NCBI GenBank assembly: GCA_023374045.1
Contig: CM041776.1
Span: forward strand, 285,027,873-285,091,872
Direction: 5' to 3'
Source: Limonium bicolor
Taxonomy: Eukaryota > Streptophyta > Magnoliopsida > Caryophyllales > Plumbaginaceae
DNA length: 64,000 nucleotides
Positions 1-17,470 of this stretch are shown here, piece after piece. Within the stretch, counting starts at the first letter, position 1; every line of letters begins with the position of its first letter. The notes beneath the pieces are model-generated. The model saw nothing but the letters and a program-made list of their open reading frames with translations. It was not told the DNA's origin and did no database searches. A program made the translations under genes and the position numbers.

Positions 1-1668
1 CCCTTTTCTCTCTATTTTGATCCTGTTGAAGTGTTTACTACTAGTAAACTAGTGTCATTTACAAGTGTGAAGCACTTCACATTGGCATGATGGATACCGT
101 ACGGTTAGGTACCACGTCAGTCTCTTGCTTAGCAAAATTGACGATGGGCAAAGAGAGTGACAATTGACTTGTATTTGAAATTGATAGACGGCGCAGGCGG
201 CAAGGTGAAGAAATCCGACTTCGACTGTCGTTTGTCCACACCCACGTAGTGTCATCCTTTAATGGCTATGAGTACAGGTTGTTTTGATTATGTTCAGTTG
301 TCACGAAGCCATTAATTTTATGAATGTGTTGCTCTGATCTAGAATTATGCACGATTGAACAGGATAAGTGTAATGAGTAGAGGAGAAACAGATCAGAAAC
401 GCCCGTTTAGGCTTGAAGGAGACGGAGACAATAGAGGGTATGTGAATGAGAGTATGAGACATTCAGACGGCCTAAATTTGTTGATGTTCTGAAACAATTG
501 GTCCAAGTTCTAAAACATCAGGATTGACAACTATAATAATGTGAGTTAGGCTTGTGGCTAAAAAGTTTTGAATCAAAATCCTTCCAGCTTTATTGCATTT
601 TCACCTATACATGCGCGGTCCTGAATTCTTGAGTGTTTGACTTCCCTTCCTGCATAAATGATATTATTTCATTTGCTTTTAACGTTGATGACGGGGTAAG
701 CAACTGAGAAAAATGCTACTACATCGCAAAAAAATCATACTAGTACTAGTTATTGCCTTTTGGTCGAATGGGAAACTTATTTGGTACGGGTGGGTGGGTT
801 TGGTGGAAGTAGAAAATTTTGTGTGTCTTGCCCACTATCACCTTCTAAAGAATGTACTACCAATGTGTAAAACACTTTCACGCTATCCAGATGGATGCTA
901 GTATTAATTAAGGTATAGTACAACTTCTTGATCAATGGGACTGATGAGTTGGATAAGATCGGTAAATTTCAAAAAACATTGCTTGTTGGATCGGAAATTT
1001 TATTCACAACCCGATTGTTTTTTTTTTTCATTTTATAGATTTCTCATGAGAATGTATTCTCTCCATTCCATCGCAATAAGGTTGTACCTTTCTCGATTTG
1101 TGGTTAAAAAAAAATCATTTTAAAAAATCACAAATTAACCAAGACTTGTTTTTTTTTTCTGCTCGAGTGTAAGTTACGTTGACTATTTATTTCGAATGAC
1201 GACAGAAAAGGGGAGCAGAAGGAGAATGACGTTGACTTTGTATTTGAAAATGGGCAGACGCGTAATAGGCGGCAAGGTGGAGGACTCCGACCCTCCGTCT
1301 CCGTCGTTGTCAACCCCCCACAAACCCACGTAGGACACTCTAAACAAGACAGGTCAGATGGAAGTAGACAATCGGAGAAGACGAAAAGCAAAATGAGAAA
1401 AACTCTAATGAGGGAAGTTGAATCGACGAACACTCCTTCTAATTAATACTTCCGCGTCATCCTCATTAATCTCAGTTCCTCCTCACGCACGCAAAATCAC
1501 ATCACACACATCCCTAGCATCAAGTACTACTAGTATCTATTACACCCAAATTTTGATTTTCTTTGGCTCCTTGCTGCTCTGTTCGAATATTTCATTTGAA
1601 TGTATTTACAGGACAGTAAGACGCACTCAGGTATAAGTCAACGCCTCCTATCTTACATCCGTCCGGCG
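1..1668. other. Upstream region of the BSK-like gene, no gene seen
   Basis: No ORF here has recognisable protein similarity. The stretch holds two diverged copies of a ~100-bp segment (see the repeat entry) and presumably the promoter and 5' leader of the kinase gene at 1669. An in-frame ATG lies upstream at 1600. Starting there would put 23 residues in front of the Met-Gly-Cys myristoylation start, so I consider it leader sequence. Confidence 0.5.
156..1338 (+). repeat. Diverged direct duplication (156-254 and ~1225-1338) upstream of BSK
   Basis: Both copies share, in the same order, the words TTGACTT-GTATTTGAAA, AGACG, AGGCGGCAAGGTG, TCCGAC, GTCGTTTGTC/GTCGTTGTC, and CCCACGTAG followed by an ACTC-like end. 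They are about 1.07 kb apart and clearly homologous, though not identical. This could be a duplicated promoter or leader block of the kinase gene, or two copies of a short repeat. Confidence 0.6.
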
Positions 1669-4494
<2,826 letters not shown>

Positions 4495-4995
4495 GAAAGA
4501 GGACCCAAGAGAAGTAATGGCTGTACATTCTTTTCCAATACTTTGGTTATCTATCTATCTGTACGAGTGTTTTTTTCTCATAGTCATCAGTGAAGTGGGG
4601 AACTATATAGCCATATCACCATTTCTCCAGGAGCTTGTGTCATCCTTTTTGATCGTTTATACAAGTTCATACATAATAGTGTTTGAAATAACAAGTTAGA
4701 GATATGCGAGTAGTCAAAGGACTTTCAACTGTTCCATGAGACGAAAAGGCAAATGCTGAAACTGATGAGAAGTGACAGTAGAATGGGGCAGTAGATGTAT
4801 AGCCCTGGATTTAAATGCCATGTATTATACAGGACTTCAATATTGCATGCACCTCTGTCTTTATATACAATATTAACTTGGCAACAAACTTGCTGGCGAT
4901 GCTTTCCGTAAAAGGTAGTTGAAGTTTATATGAAATGGGCAGACAAAAACCCCGTCTCCAATGCCCACATTATGGTGATTGCAATTCTGTAAAAC
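4495..4995. other. Convergent intergenic region between BSK and FTSH
   Basis: About 500 bp separate the two stop codons, so both 3' UTRs must lie here and may overlap. AATAAA-like and AT-rich stretches are present, but I cannot fix either polyadenylation site. The ORFs in this stretch have no recognisable similarity. Confidence 0.5.
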
Positions 4996-8214
<3,219 letters not shown>

Positions 8215-8640
8215 TAGACTATTCGGTCGAGGTATTTGTTTTCTAGTATCAATGATAGTAGAGGCTTATCCGACATGAATTTAGCGGGTTTGAGTTTTAA
8301 AATTTGACACGGTTAAACAAATGAATCAATCCAAACATGATTTATTTAATAATCATATTGGGTTTGAGTTTAATATATGTAACAACTAACCCATAATTTA
8401 TATTAAATAAATGTATATATTATAAAATATAGATTAATTATTTTTTTATCAAATTTTAATATAATATTCGAACATTAAAAATTAAGTATTTTAAATAAAG
8501 TTAATAATATTGAAAAAATAATGTTATTTAATAAAATTATATTTTTATATAACTAAACAGGTTAGGTTTATTTTTAATATATTATGTAGGTCAAACGGGT
8601 TACATTAAATTGCCACCTGTAGGGGCTTGTGATTGAGCTG
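8215..8640. mobile_element. AT-rich degenerate repeat with hAT-like end words
   Basis: Very AT-rich DNA ending in words such as GGTCAAACGGGTTAC and TTAAATTGCCACC. These are common at the ends of small, degenerate hAT-type repeats in plants. I cannot define matching inverted ends or a target duplication, so the family is uncertain. Confidence 0.3.
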
Positions 8641-9240
8641 GAGTATGTGTTTCGGTAGTTTTCTATTTGTTGGGCTAAAAAATGTAGGGAACTAGGGCTT
8701 ATGCAAGAGCCCAAAACTCTTATCTTTAGCTTCTCACAACACTAGTTCATGCTTCATAATCTCCGCATGGTTTCATAATCATTGTCAAAATGGCTAAGAG
8801 CACAATTATCTTAACACTCTTTTTTATGTTTTTCTTCACCACATTAAAGAATCATGTCTATTTTTTACCAACTACTTATTCTTTGGTTTTAACTCTTTCT
8901 ATTTATCATATTCCATCATATTCAAAATATCTGTTGTTTTAGAGATGAATCTGGACAAAAATAATTATCACTATCATTTTCAATAATTCACAAAATAATA
9001 TAAACTCAATATTTTATTTATGATTAAAGTTTATTGTATTTTTGAGAAAAATAATAAAATAAAATTTATTCATATATATTATTACTGTAAATCATGTTAT
9101 TATTTCTCACTCGATTTGCTAGTTATTGTATTAAATGTGCAATATATGTACTTACTTTAAAATATCAAAAGATGAATTATGAATAATAATACAAGATAAA
9201 CTAAAATATATTAAAAATATGATAACAACTCTAACTAATA
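8641..9240. other. AT-rich intergenic DNA, nothing firm
   Basis: No coding similarity is seen. TAAGAGCACAATTATCTTAACACTC near 8807 could be one end of a small TIR element, but I found no convincing partner. Confidence 0.3.
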
Positions 9241-9254
9241 GAAGGTCCTTCGCA

Positions 9255-11048
9255 TGGCAAATCAACAACAACAAATTTTAATCATACATGAGAAAGTTAA
9301 TTATCTGATGAACCAAACTGCCGAATGCTCAAGTCTAATTTGAGTTGCTAATGTGTTTTCTATTTCTTAACCGGAGCCTATTTTTAAATTAGTTCACATG
9401 TCATTATGCCTTTCACAGGTATATACCTAACTTGAATTATCACTTCCACTTGATTCTACTTGATCAAATGATGATACATTGAGCAAAGCACATCAAATAT
9501 ATTTTAAAGACGGTGGTAAAGAGTTTATGTTTGAGCATGCATGACATGAGTTAAGAAATGAGCTCAAATAGAAGGGTAGTTATGTAACCTCGGGCTTCGC
9601 TAAATCTCATAGTAGGGATAGTAGCAGGGGCGGAGCCTGAAATTTCAAATTTGTGGGGGGCGAAGATATACTTTTTTTCCCAATGTGTAGCATACATTGT
9701 TTGTTGTGTTTTAAAAAAAAAACATCGTATGTTTGTTGTATAAAAAGCATATGTATATATCTATTACATCGAGCTGACTTGAAAGGTGGCTCTCCCTCAT
9801 GAAAATTTTGACTAGGAGGATTGTTTCAGTTAGCTCATCATCGTCTTGTGATTGTTGTGTGTCAGTTACAAGACTTCTCTTTGGCTTAAAAATACATCTA
9901 TTTTTCTTACTTTCTTCATAGTGAATCTGAAAAGCACATAAACATAAACAATGTTAGTTGAACTAAACGAAATATGTTGTTTTCACAAGGATAATAGTTT
10001 TTATTTTATAACATACTCAAAATTAACTTCTAATAAAAAGAACTAAAAAATCTTACACAATAAAACACATGGATAACAATAATTTAAAATTCAAATGAAA
10101 AAGAAAGAAAAATCCTAAATTTAATTATAATCTAACAAGATTCAAGCTCTTAACTTGCTAAAAAGGCTTTAAACTAAAACAATACTTAATTTAAATCAAT
10201 TATATGGAATTCAAAACTCGGCATAACAAAATAAACAAAAATATTACCTTTTTTTTGTCAAATTGCAGAATTCAAAGTTCTGTTTCAGAAAAATAAAAGA
10301 GAAGAAAGTTCTATTTTACTCTGTCTCTCTTTAATAACAATTAAGCAATTGACAATATTTAATATTCAAGGTTCTTAATTGTTTATATGAGATAGTAATC
10401 ATTTTAAAGAAAAAGAAATGAGATAGTAAATTTCGGCATTCAATTTTGTAAAAATAAAGAAACGACCTTTCAGTTTCTATAAAAGTGAAGAAAATATTAT
10501 ATTATTTGTTTTAAGATTTTTGTACTGGGGGCACCACTACTAAAAATACATATACATAATACATATTTATTTATTTTTCATTAAAAATTATATTGGTTGG
10601 GGGACTAAACACCCACATGCTCCCCCTTAACTCCCCTCTGTCATAGTAGTTTGTAATGGACAGCAATCAATGAATTCATCAAACTCAAACCCATCAACAC
10701 CAATGAGTGAAGATGGAGATAATTCTCCTCCGGTCATTTGACTTGCTGGTGTCAAAGCTAGTAAGAAAAAAAGGAAAAAAATGACAAAGCAGACTGAATT
10801 GCATTTGATGATAAGGAATAAAAAAGCACTGATGTGTTTAGATCGTATTGCCACCGTTAAAGTGTAAGATTTGAAGCGGAAGAAAGAAAAGAAAGAAGAC
10901 AATTATAGGTTGCAACAAGAGTTTCTTTGGACCAAGAAGAGTATAAGTTGTTAAATCAACTAATAGCAAAAGCTGGGTCACTATCACATGATGAAGAGAT
11001 GCTCAAGAATAAGCTCATCAAGGAACTATTGAATGATATAAGTTAGTG
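9255..11048 (+). pseudogene. Broken NAM-associated-like (PIF/Harbinger ORF1-type) coding remnant, split by an hAT-like insert
   Basis: Two coding fragments flank the hAT-like element. The left part, near 9505-9615, reads FKDGGKEFMFEHA, then a stop, then HELRNELK. This resembles the 'F.F.H.W..L.....KW' core of plant proteins with a NAM-associated C-terminal domain. The right part, 10655-11048, reads NPSTPMSEDGDNSPP, then GVKASKKKRKKM, then a helical, charged tail (EEMLKNKLIKELLNDIS) ending in a stop. A 'PxGvKaakekrkk' segment is typical of this family, which is often linked to PIF/Harbinger transposons. Several in-frame stops and the insertion show it is dead. The family assignment is by motif memory only. 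Confidence 0.5.
9625..10641. mobile_element. Non-autonomous hAT-like element (~1.0 kb)
   Basis: The left end starts CAGGGGCGGAGCC, a common start of plant hAT-type elements. The right end, read inverted, is CAGAGGGGAGTT, an imperfect partner. The flanks are GATAGTAG (9617-9624) and CATAGTAG (10642-10649), which match at 7 of 8 bases as expected for an 8-bp hAT target duplication. The interior is AT-rich with no transposase. The insertion splits the NAM-associated-like remnant. Confidence 0.55.
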
Positions 11049-11504
11049 TGCTATCAAGTGTATTTCTTAAAAAATGTCCTCATTTTTAGTTTTAGCTTAG
11101 ACTATTCTTGTGTATTAAAAGTGTTTTGGCTTTTTTCACTTATGCTATGCGTGTTTATCATTTTTATTATGTCACTTTTTGTTGTAAAATCTTCAACAAT
11201 GCTTATAAAACATTTTAAGAACCATGTCTTCATTGTACCAAATTAGATTATTTGATTATTAACTCTATATATTTACCATCTCATGTTATTATAACGTTTA
11301 TTAATTATTATAAGAATAAAATACTGATCCATAATATTAATACTGTCATTACTAATAATAAAAGACATAATCTTAATCAATCATTTTATTAAGATTAAAC
11401 TATTAAATGAATTTTTGAAATGAATATTCATATATATTTTAATATTAGTTATATTTTAGTTACATTTGTATATCACTAAAATACAAGTATTACTAATTTA
11501 CTAA

Positions 11505-11535
<31 letters not shown>

Positions 11536-11983
11536 ATATTTGTAATAAATATGAAAATATACATAATATGGATCTCATTTTATAGAGAATGAGATCTTAT
11601 TAATTTTAAAATATTTAATTTATTTATATCATTATTAATTTTTAAAAATATTAGAGTAAAAAATATAGTTTAAACTCTAAGAGTGACACTTACATATTAC
11701 AATTGAACAAGAAAAGTTGGTCGACCCCATTCAGTTCCTCCACCACAACTCAAAATTAGATGTCCTCATTTTCTCTCATATCCACTTATATATCCACTCA
11801 TCTTTTTTGATTTTTTTTTTTCTAAGAACCCTTGAGATCTAGCAACTGTGCTCTAATAGTACATTCCACACCTCTCCTTGTTGATTTTATTATTTGAGGA
11901 CTCCTTGTTGATTTTATTGACTTTGAGACACCTGAGCATGCCCAAAGGCAAGTGGAAAGAGTTACCATATGACGACTATTACT
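11049..11983. other. AT-rich intergenic DNA with a TA microsatellite
   Basis: No supported gene. A run of TA repeats lies at about 11505-11541. The short plus-strand ORF at 11046-11246 is a hydrophobic, AT-driven translation without similarity. Confidence 0.5.
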
Positions 11984-11985
11984 TA

Positions 11986-12220
11986 CTCCCTCCGTTCCAT
12001 CTTGACTGTCCAGTTTACTATTTGGATGTGTCGTTTGATTTCAATTTTAACATATAAGATATATTTTTTTTAAATCTATGTTTTACAATAGAATCTTTAT
12101 ATGAAAAACTATATATTATACAATTTAATTTTTAAAAATTATTTTATCTTATATGTTTAATATTGAAGTGGAAAAAGGTGCCAAAAAGCAAATAAGACAC
12201 TTATGACGGGACGGAGGCTT
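11986..12220. mobile_element. Stowaway MITE (Tc1/mariner type, ~235 bp)
   Basis: The left end reads TA-CTCCCTCCGTTCC and the right end GGGACGGAGG, the hallmark inverted ends of Stowaway elements with a TA target. The right end has drifted in its last bases. The AT-rich interior has no coding capacity. It lies about 250 bp left of the giant foldback element. Confidence 0.85.
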
Positions 12221-12420
12221 AATGTATGTGGTTTATTCCGGTGGCCAAACTTTTGTGTTTATTTTTGCGTTAGCTATTCTAGCCGTACAATCCATCATGG
12301 GACAAAATACTCTATACATGACTAAATAAGAAGATAAACATACTATATACGTTTTGTATTTTTTTTTTAGGCTTGGTTATAATTTTGCCTAATCTTACAA
12401 AAAATGTATGTTTAAGTCAT

Positions 12421-12470
12421 AAAGTGAGTTTTTTGTAGGCTTTACGAAAGTGAGTTTTTGTAGGCTTTAC
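12421..12470 (+). repeat. Short tandem duplication next to the foldback element
   Basis: Two copies of a ~27-bp unit (AAGTGAGTTTTTTGTAGGC then TTTACG, with a one-base difference) lie directly left of the target duplication of the large foldback element. Confidence 0.7.
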
Positions 12471-13379
12471 GGGTCGGGGCAATTTCTACCGTATAACCGA
12501 AGCAGATACTCGGTGCTTCCGGTTATAACATGTAAAAATAATATGAGGTGGATTGGTTGATGTGGATATTACATGGTTAAATCTTTTTATATTTTTGTAT
12601 TAAGTAAATCTAATAATGATTAAAGTAAAAAAATCTTTTTGAAAAGAAAATCTTAAAAATTAAAACAATCATCCTCCTGCAGCATTGAAAATCTACCATA
12701 ACCAGTTTGCCTACTTAATTCTACTTGCCGCTAATACTTGAATAATTACCAGACACTCAATTCTACTTGACGCTACTCTACGAGCGCTCACACACGAACA
12801 AGGAGTAGTTGCTGAAACCAGTTTGCAGAGTGGGTAATTCAGGACAAGTTGTAAAGTTCAAGAGCCCCCAAGTTGCCTTCATCGATTGAATTAAGCTTCA
12901 AATCCGGTGATTCAAATTTCCACCAGTTTTTGTGGCCGTAAACTGTTCGACATCAACACTCTCTCCCGGTAATTCCAATTTCCATAAGCAAGTATTTGCT
13001 GCAAGAATAATTGAAGCGCTAATTGCTTTTGCCAATGTTTTTTAATAAATTAAACTGAAAAAATGATAAATTAAAATGCCAGTTTGTCACTGATTAAAAA
13101 ATTGCTCTTCGTCAATGAAATTACAGACAATGTATAATCCCTTTATATGATTCCGGAATTTTTGTGTGTTGGTATTTCTTATTTCACCATCGACGACACA
13201 GGAACAATATAATGTATTTTGTTTTTGCCTGACTACCAATTCATGGATGAGAATAATGATTTTGTCGTCAGCCGTAGGTAACATTGTCAATATTAACCTT
13301 TTTTAATGGTTTTGTTAATGTTTGAATAAAGTGTTTTAAAATTTGAACTATTAGTACTGTGTTTCTAAACAATATGAAA

Positions 13380-16300
13380 TAAAACTTTACCAAAGGGTTT
13401 CAAAACTTGAACGAAGGGTTTTGAAAGTTGAACAAAGATTTAAGAAACTTGGACAATGGATATGGTTTATATGAACATGAAGTACTTTTTGAAATAACTG
13501 TTTTAAAACTTGAACAACTAGTACTGCGTATCTGAACAATATGAGATAAAACTTGAACAAAGGATTTTGAAACTTGAACAACGAGTATTGTTTATACGAA
13601 CATGAACTTGTTGTAAAAAATCTATAACCTGTTATTATGGTATATTGTGTTAATATTATTTTATTTTTAAATGTCCGATCAACAAGTAGTTTCAAATTTA
13701 TGAACAATTGATGAAGAATAGTTGAACATATAGTTCAAAAATCGAACAACTAATACTTCATTTTTCAAATAAACACGTGAACTTTAAAAAAGGAAGAACA
13801 ATAGAAGGTATTTTCTGAACATAGTGTTTTAAAACTTGAACAACATGTACTGCGTATTTGAACGTGAACTTAAAAATATTTTAATCATTGTAAATTGTGT
13901 TAACATTCTTTTATGATATATTTTCAATGAAAAACTAGTCTCAAATTTGAACCTTGTATTGTTTTTAAAATTTTGTCGTATTATGAAGTCAAGTAAGAAA
14001 CTAAGTACTTAAGTTATTATAGCTGTTATATTTTAGTTATTCTCCATGTTTAATCTATTTTACATTATTTGTGTTTGATGTTCCAGGGTTGTTAAGGGAG
14101 TAGAAATTAGTGAACCCGATGCCACTGCAAAAAAAAAAAAACCAAAGAGTGTATTGGCAAGGGGGAAAAGAAAGTTGAAGAAGAAGAACATAAAAAATCG
14201 AAGAAGCCGACAAAAGATGTTGGGCAATCTGAAAATACAAGGTGAAGAACAATTTTTTAAAAGTTTTGAGTCTGTGTTCGCATATGCATTACTAGTTGTT
14301 CACCTGTTAAAATACTTTGTTCAAAAGGAAGTTTTAAAACAACAATTTAATAAAAAAAATCACCTTGTATTAACATTCTTTTATTATATAATTTTCCATG
14401 AAGAGTTGAGTTTTTACAAAATTGATGAACAATATGAAATAAAACTTGAACACAGGGGTTGAAAACTTGAACAAATGATTTAAAAACTTGAACAACGAGT
14501 ATCATTTATATGAACATGAAGTTGTTGTAAAAAGCTCTAGAACCAGTTATTATGGTGTATTATGTTAATATTGTTTTATGTTTAAATGTCTGGTCAACAA
14601 CTAGTATTAAATTTATAAACAAGTGATAAAGAATAGTTGAACTGATGATTCAAAAAATCGAACAACTAATACTTCATTTTTCAAATAAACACGTCAACTT
14701 TAAAAAAGAAAGAACAATATAAAGTAATTTTTGCACAAAGTGTTTTAAAACTTGAACAACTAGTACTGCGTATTTGAACGTGCAATTAAAATTTTTTAAT
14801 CATTGTAAATTGTGTTAACATTCTTTAATGATATAATCTTAATGAAAAACTTGTCTCAAATTTGAACATTGTATTTTTTTTTTTAATTTTGTTATCATAG
14901 TATGAAATCAAGTAGGAAACAAATTACTTAAGTTATTATAGCTGTTAAATTTTAGTTATTCTCCATGTTTAATCTATTTTAGATTATTTGTGTTTGATGT
15001 TCCAGGGTTGTTAAGGGAGTAGAAATTAGAGAACCCGTGCGACTGCAAAAAAAAAACCACAGGGTGTATTGGCAAACGGAAAAAATAAAGTTGGAGAAAA
15101 AGAACATTCAAATCGAAGAAGCCAACGAAAGTTGTGGGGGCAATCTGAAAATACAAGGTAAAGAATTATTTTTTAAAAAGTTTTGAGTTTGTGTCCGCAT
15201 ATGCATTACTAATTGTTCACCTTTTAAAATACTTTGTTCAAAAGGAAGTTTTAAAACAACAATTCAATTTAAAAAATCACCTTGTATTAACATTCTTTTA
15301 TTATATAATTCTCCATGAAGATTTGAGTCGTTACAAAATTGATGAACAATCTGAAATAAAACTTGAACAAAGGAGTTCAAAACTTGAACAAATGGTTTAG
15401 AAACTTAAACAACAAATATCATTTATATGAACATGAAGTTGTAAAAAAAATCTGGAACCAGTTATTATGATATATTGTTTTATGTTTAAATTTTTGATCA
15501 ACAACTAGTATCAAATTTATGAAAAATTGATGAATAATAGTTGAACATATGGTTCAAAAAATCGAACAACTAATACTTCATTTTTCAAATAAACACGAAC
15601 TTTAAAAAAGAAAGAACAATATAAAGTAATTTTTTAACAAAGTCTTTTAAAACTTGAACAACTAGTACTGCGTACCTAAACGTGAACTTGAAATTATTTA
15701 ATCATTGTAACTTGTGTTAGCATTCTTTTATGATATATTTTCAATGCACAACTAGTATCCAGTTTGAACCTTGTATTGTTGTTTTAATTTTGTTAATGTA
15801 GTATGAAATCAAGTAAAAAACTAATCTAAGCTATTATAGTTGTTATATTTTAGGTTTTCTTCATGTTTAATTTATTTTACATTATTTGTGTTGATGTTCC
15901 AGGGTTGTTAAGGGAGTAGAAATTAGAGAAGCTGATGCGACTGCAAAAAAACCATAGTGTATTGGCAAAGGAAAAAGAAAGTTGGAGAAGAAAAACATAC
16001 AAAATCGAAGAAGCCAGCGAAAGATGTTGGGCAATCCACGAATAAAAGTGCCGAGGATGGTAAAATTGTTACAACTTTTAGAACACATTGGAATTGTATG
16101 GTTTCAGTAATTGGGCAACTGAACAGGGAACAAATTGAAGCTGTTGAAGAGATGAGGTTTGGTTCCCTTTTGTATATGAAACTGAAACGGTTAGATGCCT
16201 CTCATGCTTTATGGTTGGTACAAAACTTTGACTCTGCTCAGTGTGTGCTTAAATTGAGTGAGAACAAATATATACGATTAACAGAGCATGATGTATATAT

Positions 16301-16617
16301 TCATCTTGGCCTCCCACGTGGTGAGAATTCTGTTATTGAGGCTTCTAGTGACAATAATAAAGATGATTATAATGACTTTATGGAAGGATGGAAGAGATAT
16401 GAAATATTTCTGGCACTGGGCCACAAACATCGGTAATGACTGGGAGGATACCCCAGTTAGTAGAGATCAGTTCAAGAGAGATTTGCTTGCTTTGTTGTTT
16501 CATGCTTAATCTCTTCTATGCAAAATGGTAGATGTAATTGGAGGCTCATGTATACCTTGAGGGATGTTAATGCGTTAAAAACATTTTGATTGGTATGACT
16601 ACACCTTCAACAAGTCA
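13380..16617 (+). repeat. Left arm: three tandem ~0.9-kb units rich in AAACTTGAACAA words
   Basis: A unit starting with the splice-like CCAGGGTTGTTAAGGGAGTAG occurs at about 14083, 15000 and 15898, a period of ~900-917 bp. Each unit carries one Lys-rich coding block followed by AT-rich spacer. The spacer is full of the short words AAACTTGAACAA and ATGAACAATTGATGAAGAATAG, which recur every few dozen bases. The third unit runs on into the coding fragment at 15903-16510. Confidence 0.8.
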
Positions 16618-16720
16618 ACTAGTGCAGTGAGGAGTTGGAATAATTCTCAAGCCAATTCGAAGTCCTTTTCCGGACCGTTGTTGTTGTTGTTGATCCTCTT
16701 CTACTTGGATAGGACATGAA
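15903..16720 (+). pseudogene. Fragment of a TE-borne plant gene (left arm copy, reaching into the centre)
   Basis: The frame reads VVKGVEIREADAT, a Lys-rich block (KKKVGEEKHTKSKKPAKDVG), then EQIEAVEEMRFGSLLYMKLK, WLVQNFDSAQCVLKLSE and HDVYIHLGLPRGE. Further on, after frameshifts, come YTLRDVNALKTFDWYDYTFN and, in the central spacer, KSFSGPLLLLLILFYLDR. This order (FG-L--K, WLV-NFD, GLPRG, YLDR) resembles the N-terminal part of large plant proteins that occur in Mutator-like elements, some with a C-terminal Ulp1-type protease. No protease or transposase part is present. The match is from memory and unconfirmed. Confidence 0.55.
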
Positions 16721-16737
16721 CAATTGATGAAGAATAG
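16618..16737. other. Central spacer of the foldback element
   Basis: About 120 bp without an inverted partner. The left ~95 bp continue the plus-strand coding fragment up to YLDR. The rest (ATGAACAATTGATGAAGAATAG) is a copy of a word found inside the arm repeats. The centre is therefore a junction between gene sequence and repeat sequence, with a TTG run (poly-Leu) in the coding part. Confidence 0.6.
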
Positions 16738-17470
16738 TTAACTTGTTGAAGGCATAGTCACACCAATCAAATGTTTTTAATGCATTAACATCCCTCAAGG
16801 TATACATCAGCCTCCAATTACATCTACCATTTTACATAGAAGAGATAAGCATGAAACAACAAAGCAAGCAAAATCTCTCTTGAACTGATCTCCACTTAAC
16901 TAGGGTATCCTCTCAGCCATCACCGATATTTGTGGCCCAGTGCCAGAAACATTCCATTCTCTCCTCCATCCTGCCATAAAGTCATTATAATCATCTTCAT
17001 TATTGTCACTAGAAGCCTCAATAGCAGAATTCTCACCACCTGGGAGACCAAGACAAATATATACATCATGCCTTGTTAATGGTATATATCTAATCTCACT
17101 CAATTTAAGCACACACTGAGCAGAGTCAAAGTTTTGTACCAACCATAAAACATGAGAGGCATCTAACCGTTTCAGTTTCATATGCAAACGGGAACCAACC
17201 CCCATCTCTTCAACAACTTCAATTTGTTCCTTATTCAGTTGCCCAATTACTGAAACCAGGCAATTCCATTGTGTTCAAAAAGTTGTAACAATTTTACCAT
17301 CCCCGTCACTTTTATTCTTGGATTGCCCAACATCTTTTGCTGGCTTCTTTGATTTTGTATATTTTTCTTCTCTAACTTTCTTTTTCCCTTTGCCAATACA
17401 CTCTATGGTTTTTTTTGCAGTCACATCAGCTTCTATAATTTCTACTCCCTTAACAACCCTGGAACATCAA
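16738..17470 (-). pseudogene. Fragment of the same TE-borne gene, inverted copy (right arm)
   Basis: Minus-strand copy of the left-arm fragment, with GVGSRLHMKLKRLDASHVLW, WLVQNFDSAQCVLKLSE, HDVYICLGLPGGE and MYTLRDVNALKTFDWCDYAF. It stops at the centre, just before the part that the left copy continues. Differences from the left copy include LPGGE against LPRGE and several frame breaks. It is not functional as it stands. Confidence 0.55.

Noticed and set aside
1600..1668. In-frame upstream ATG as the BSK start
   Set aside because: It would bury the Met-Gly-Cys acylation signal that defines the family's N-terminus.
11046..11246. Hydrophobic 66-residue ORF
   Set aside because: AT-rich composition explains it, and it starts at the end of a dead coding remnant.
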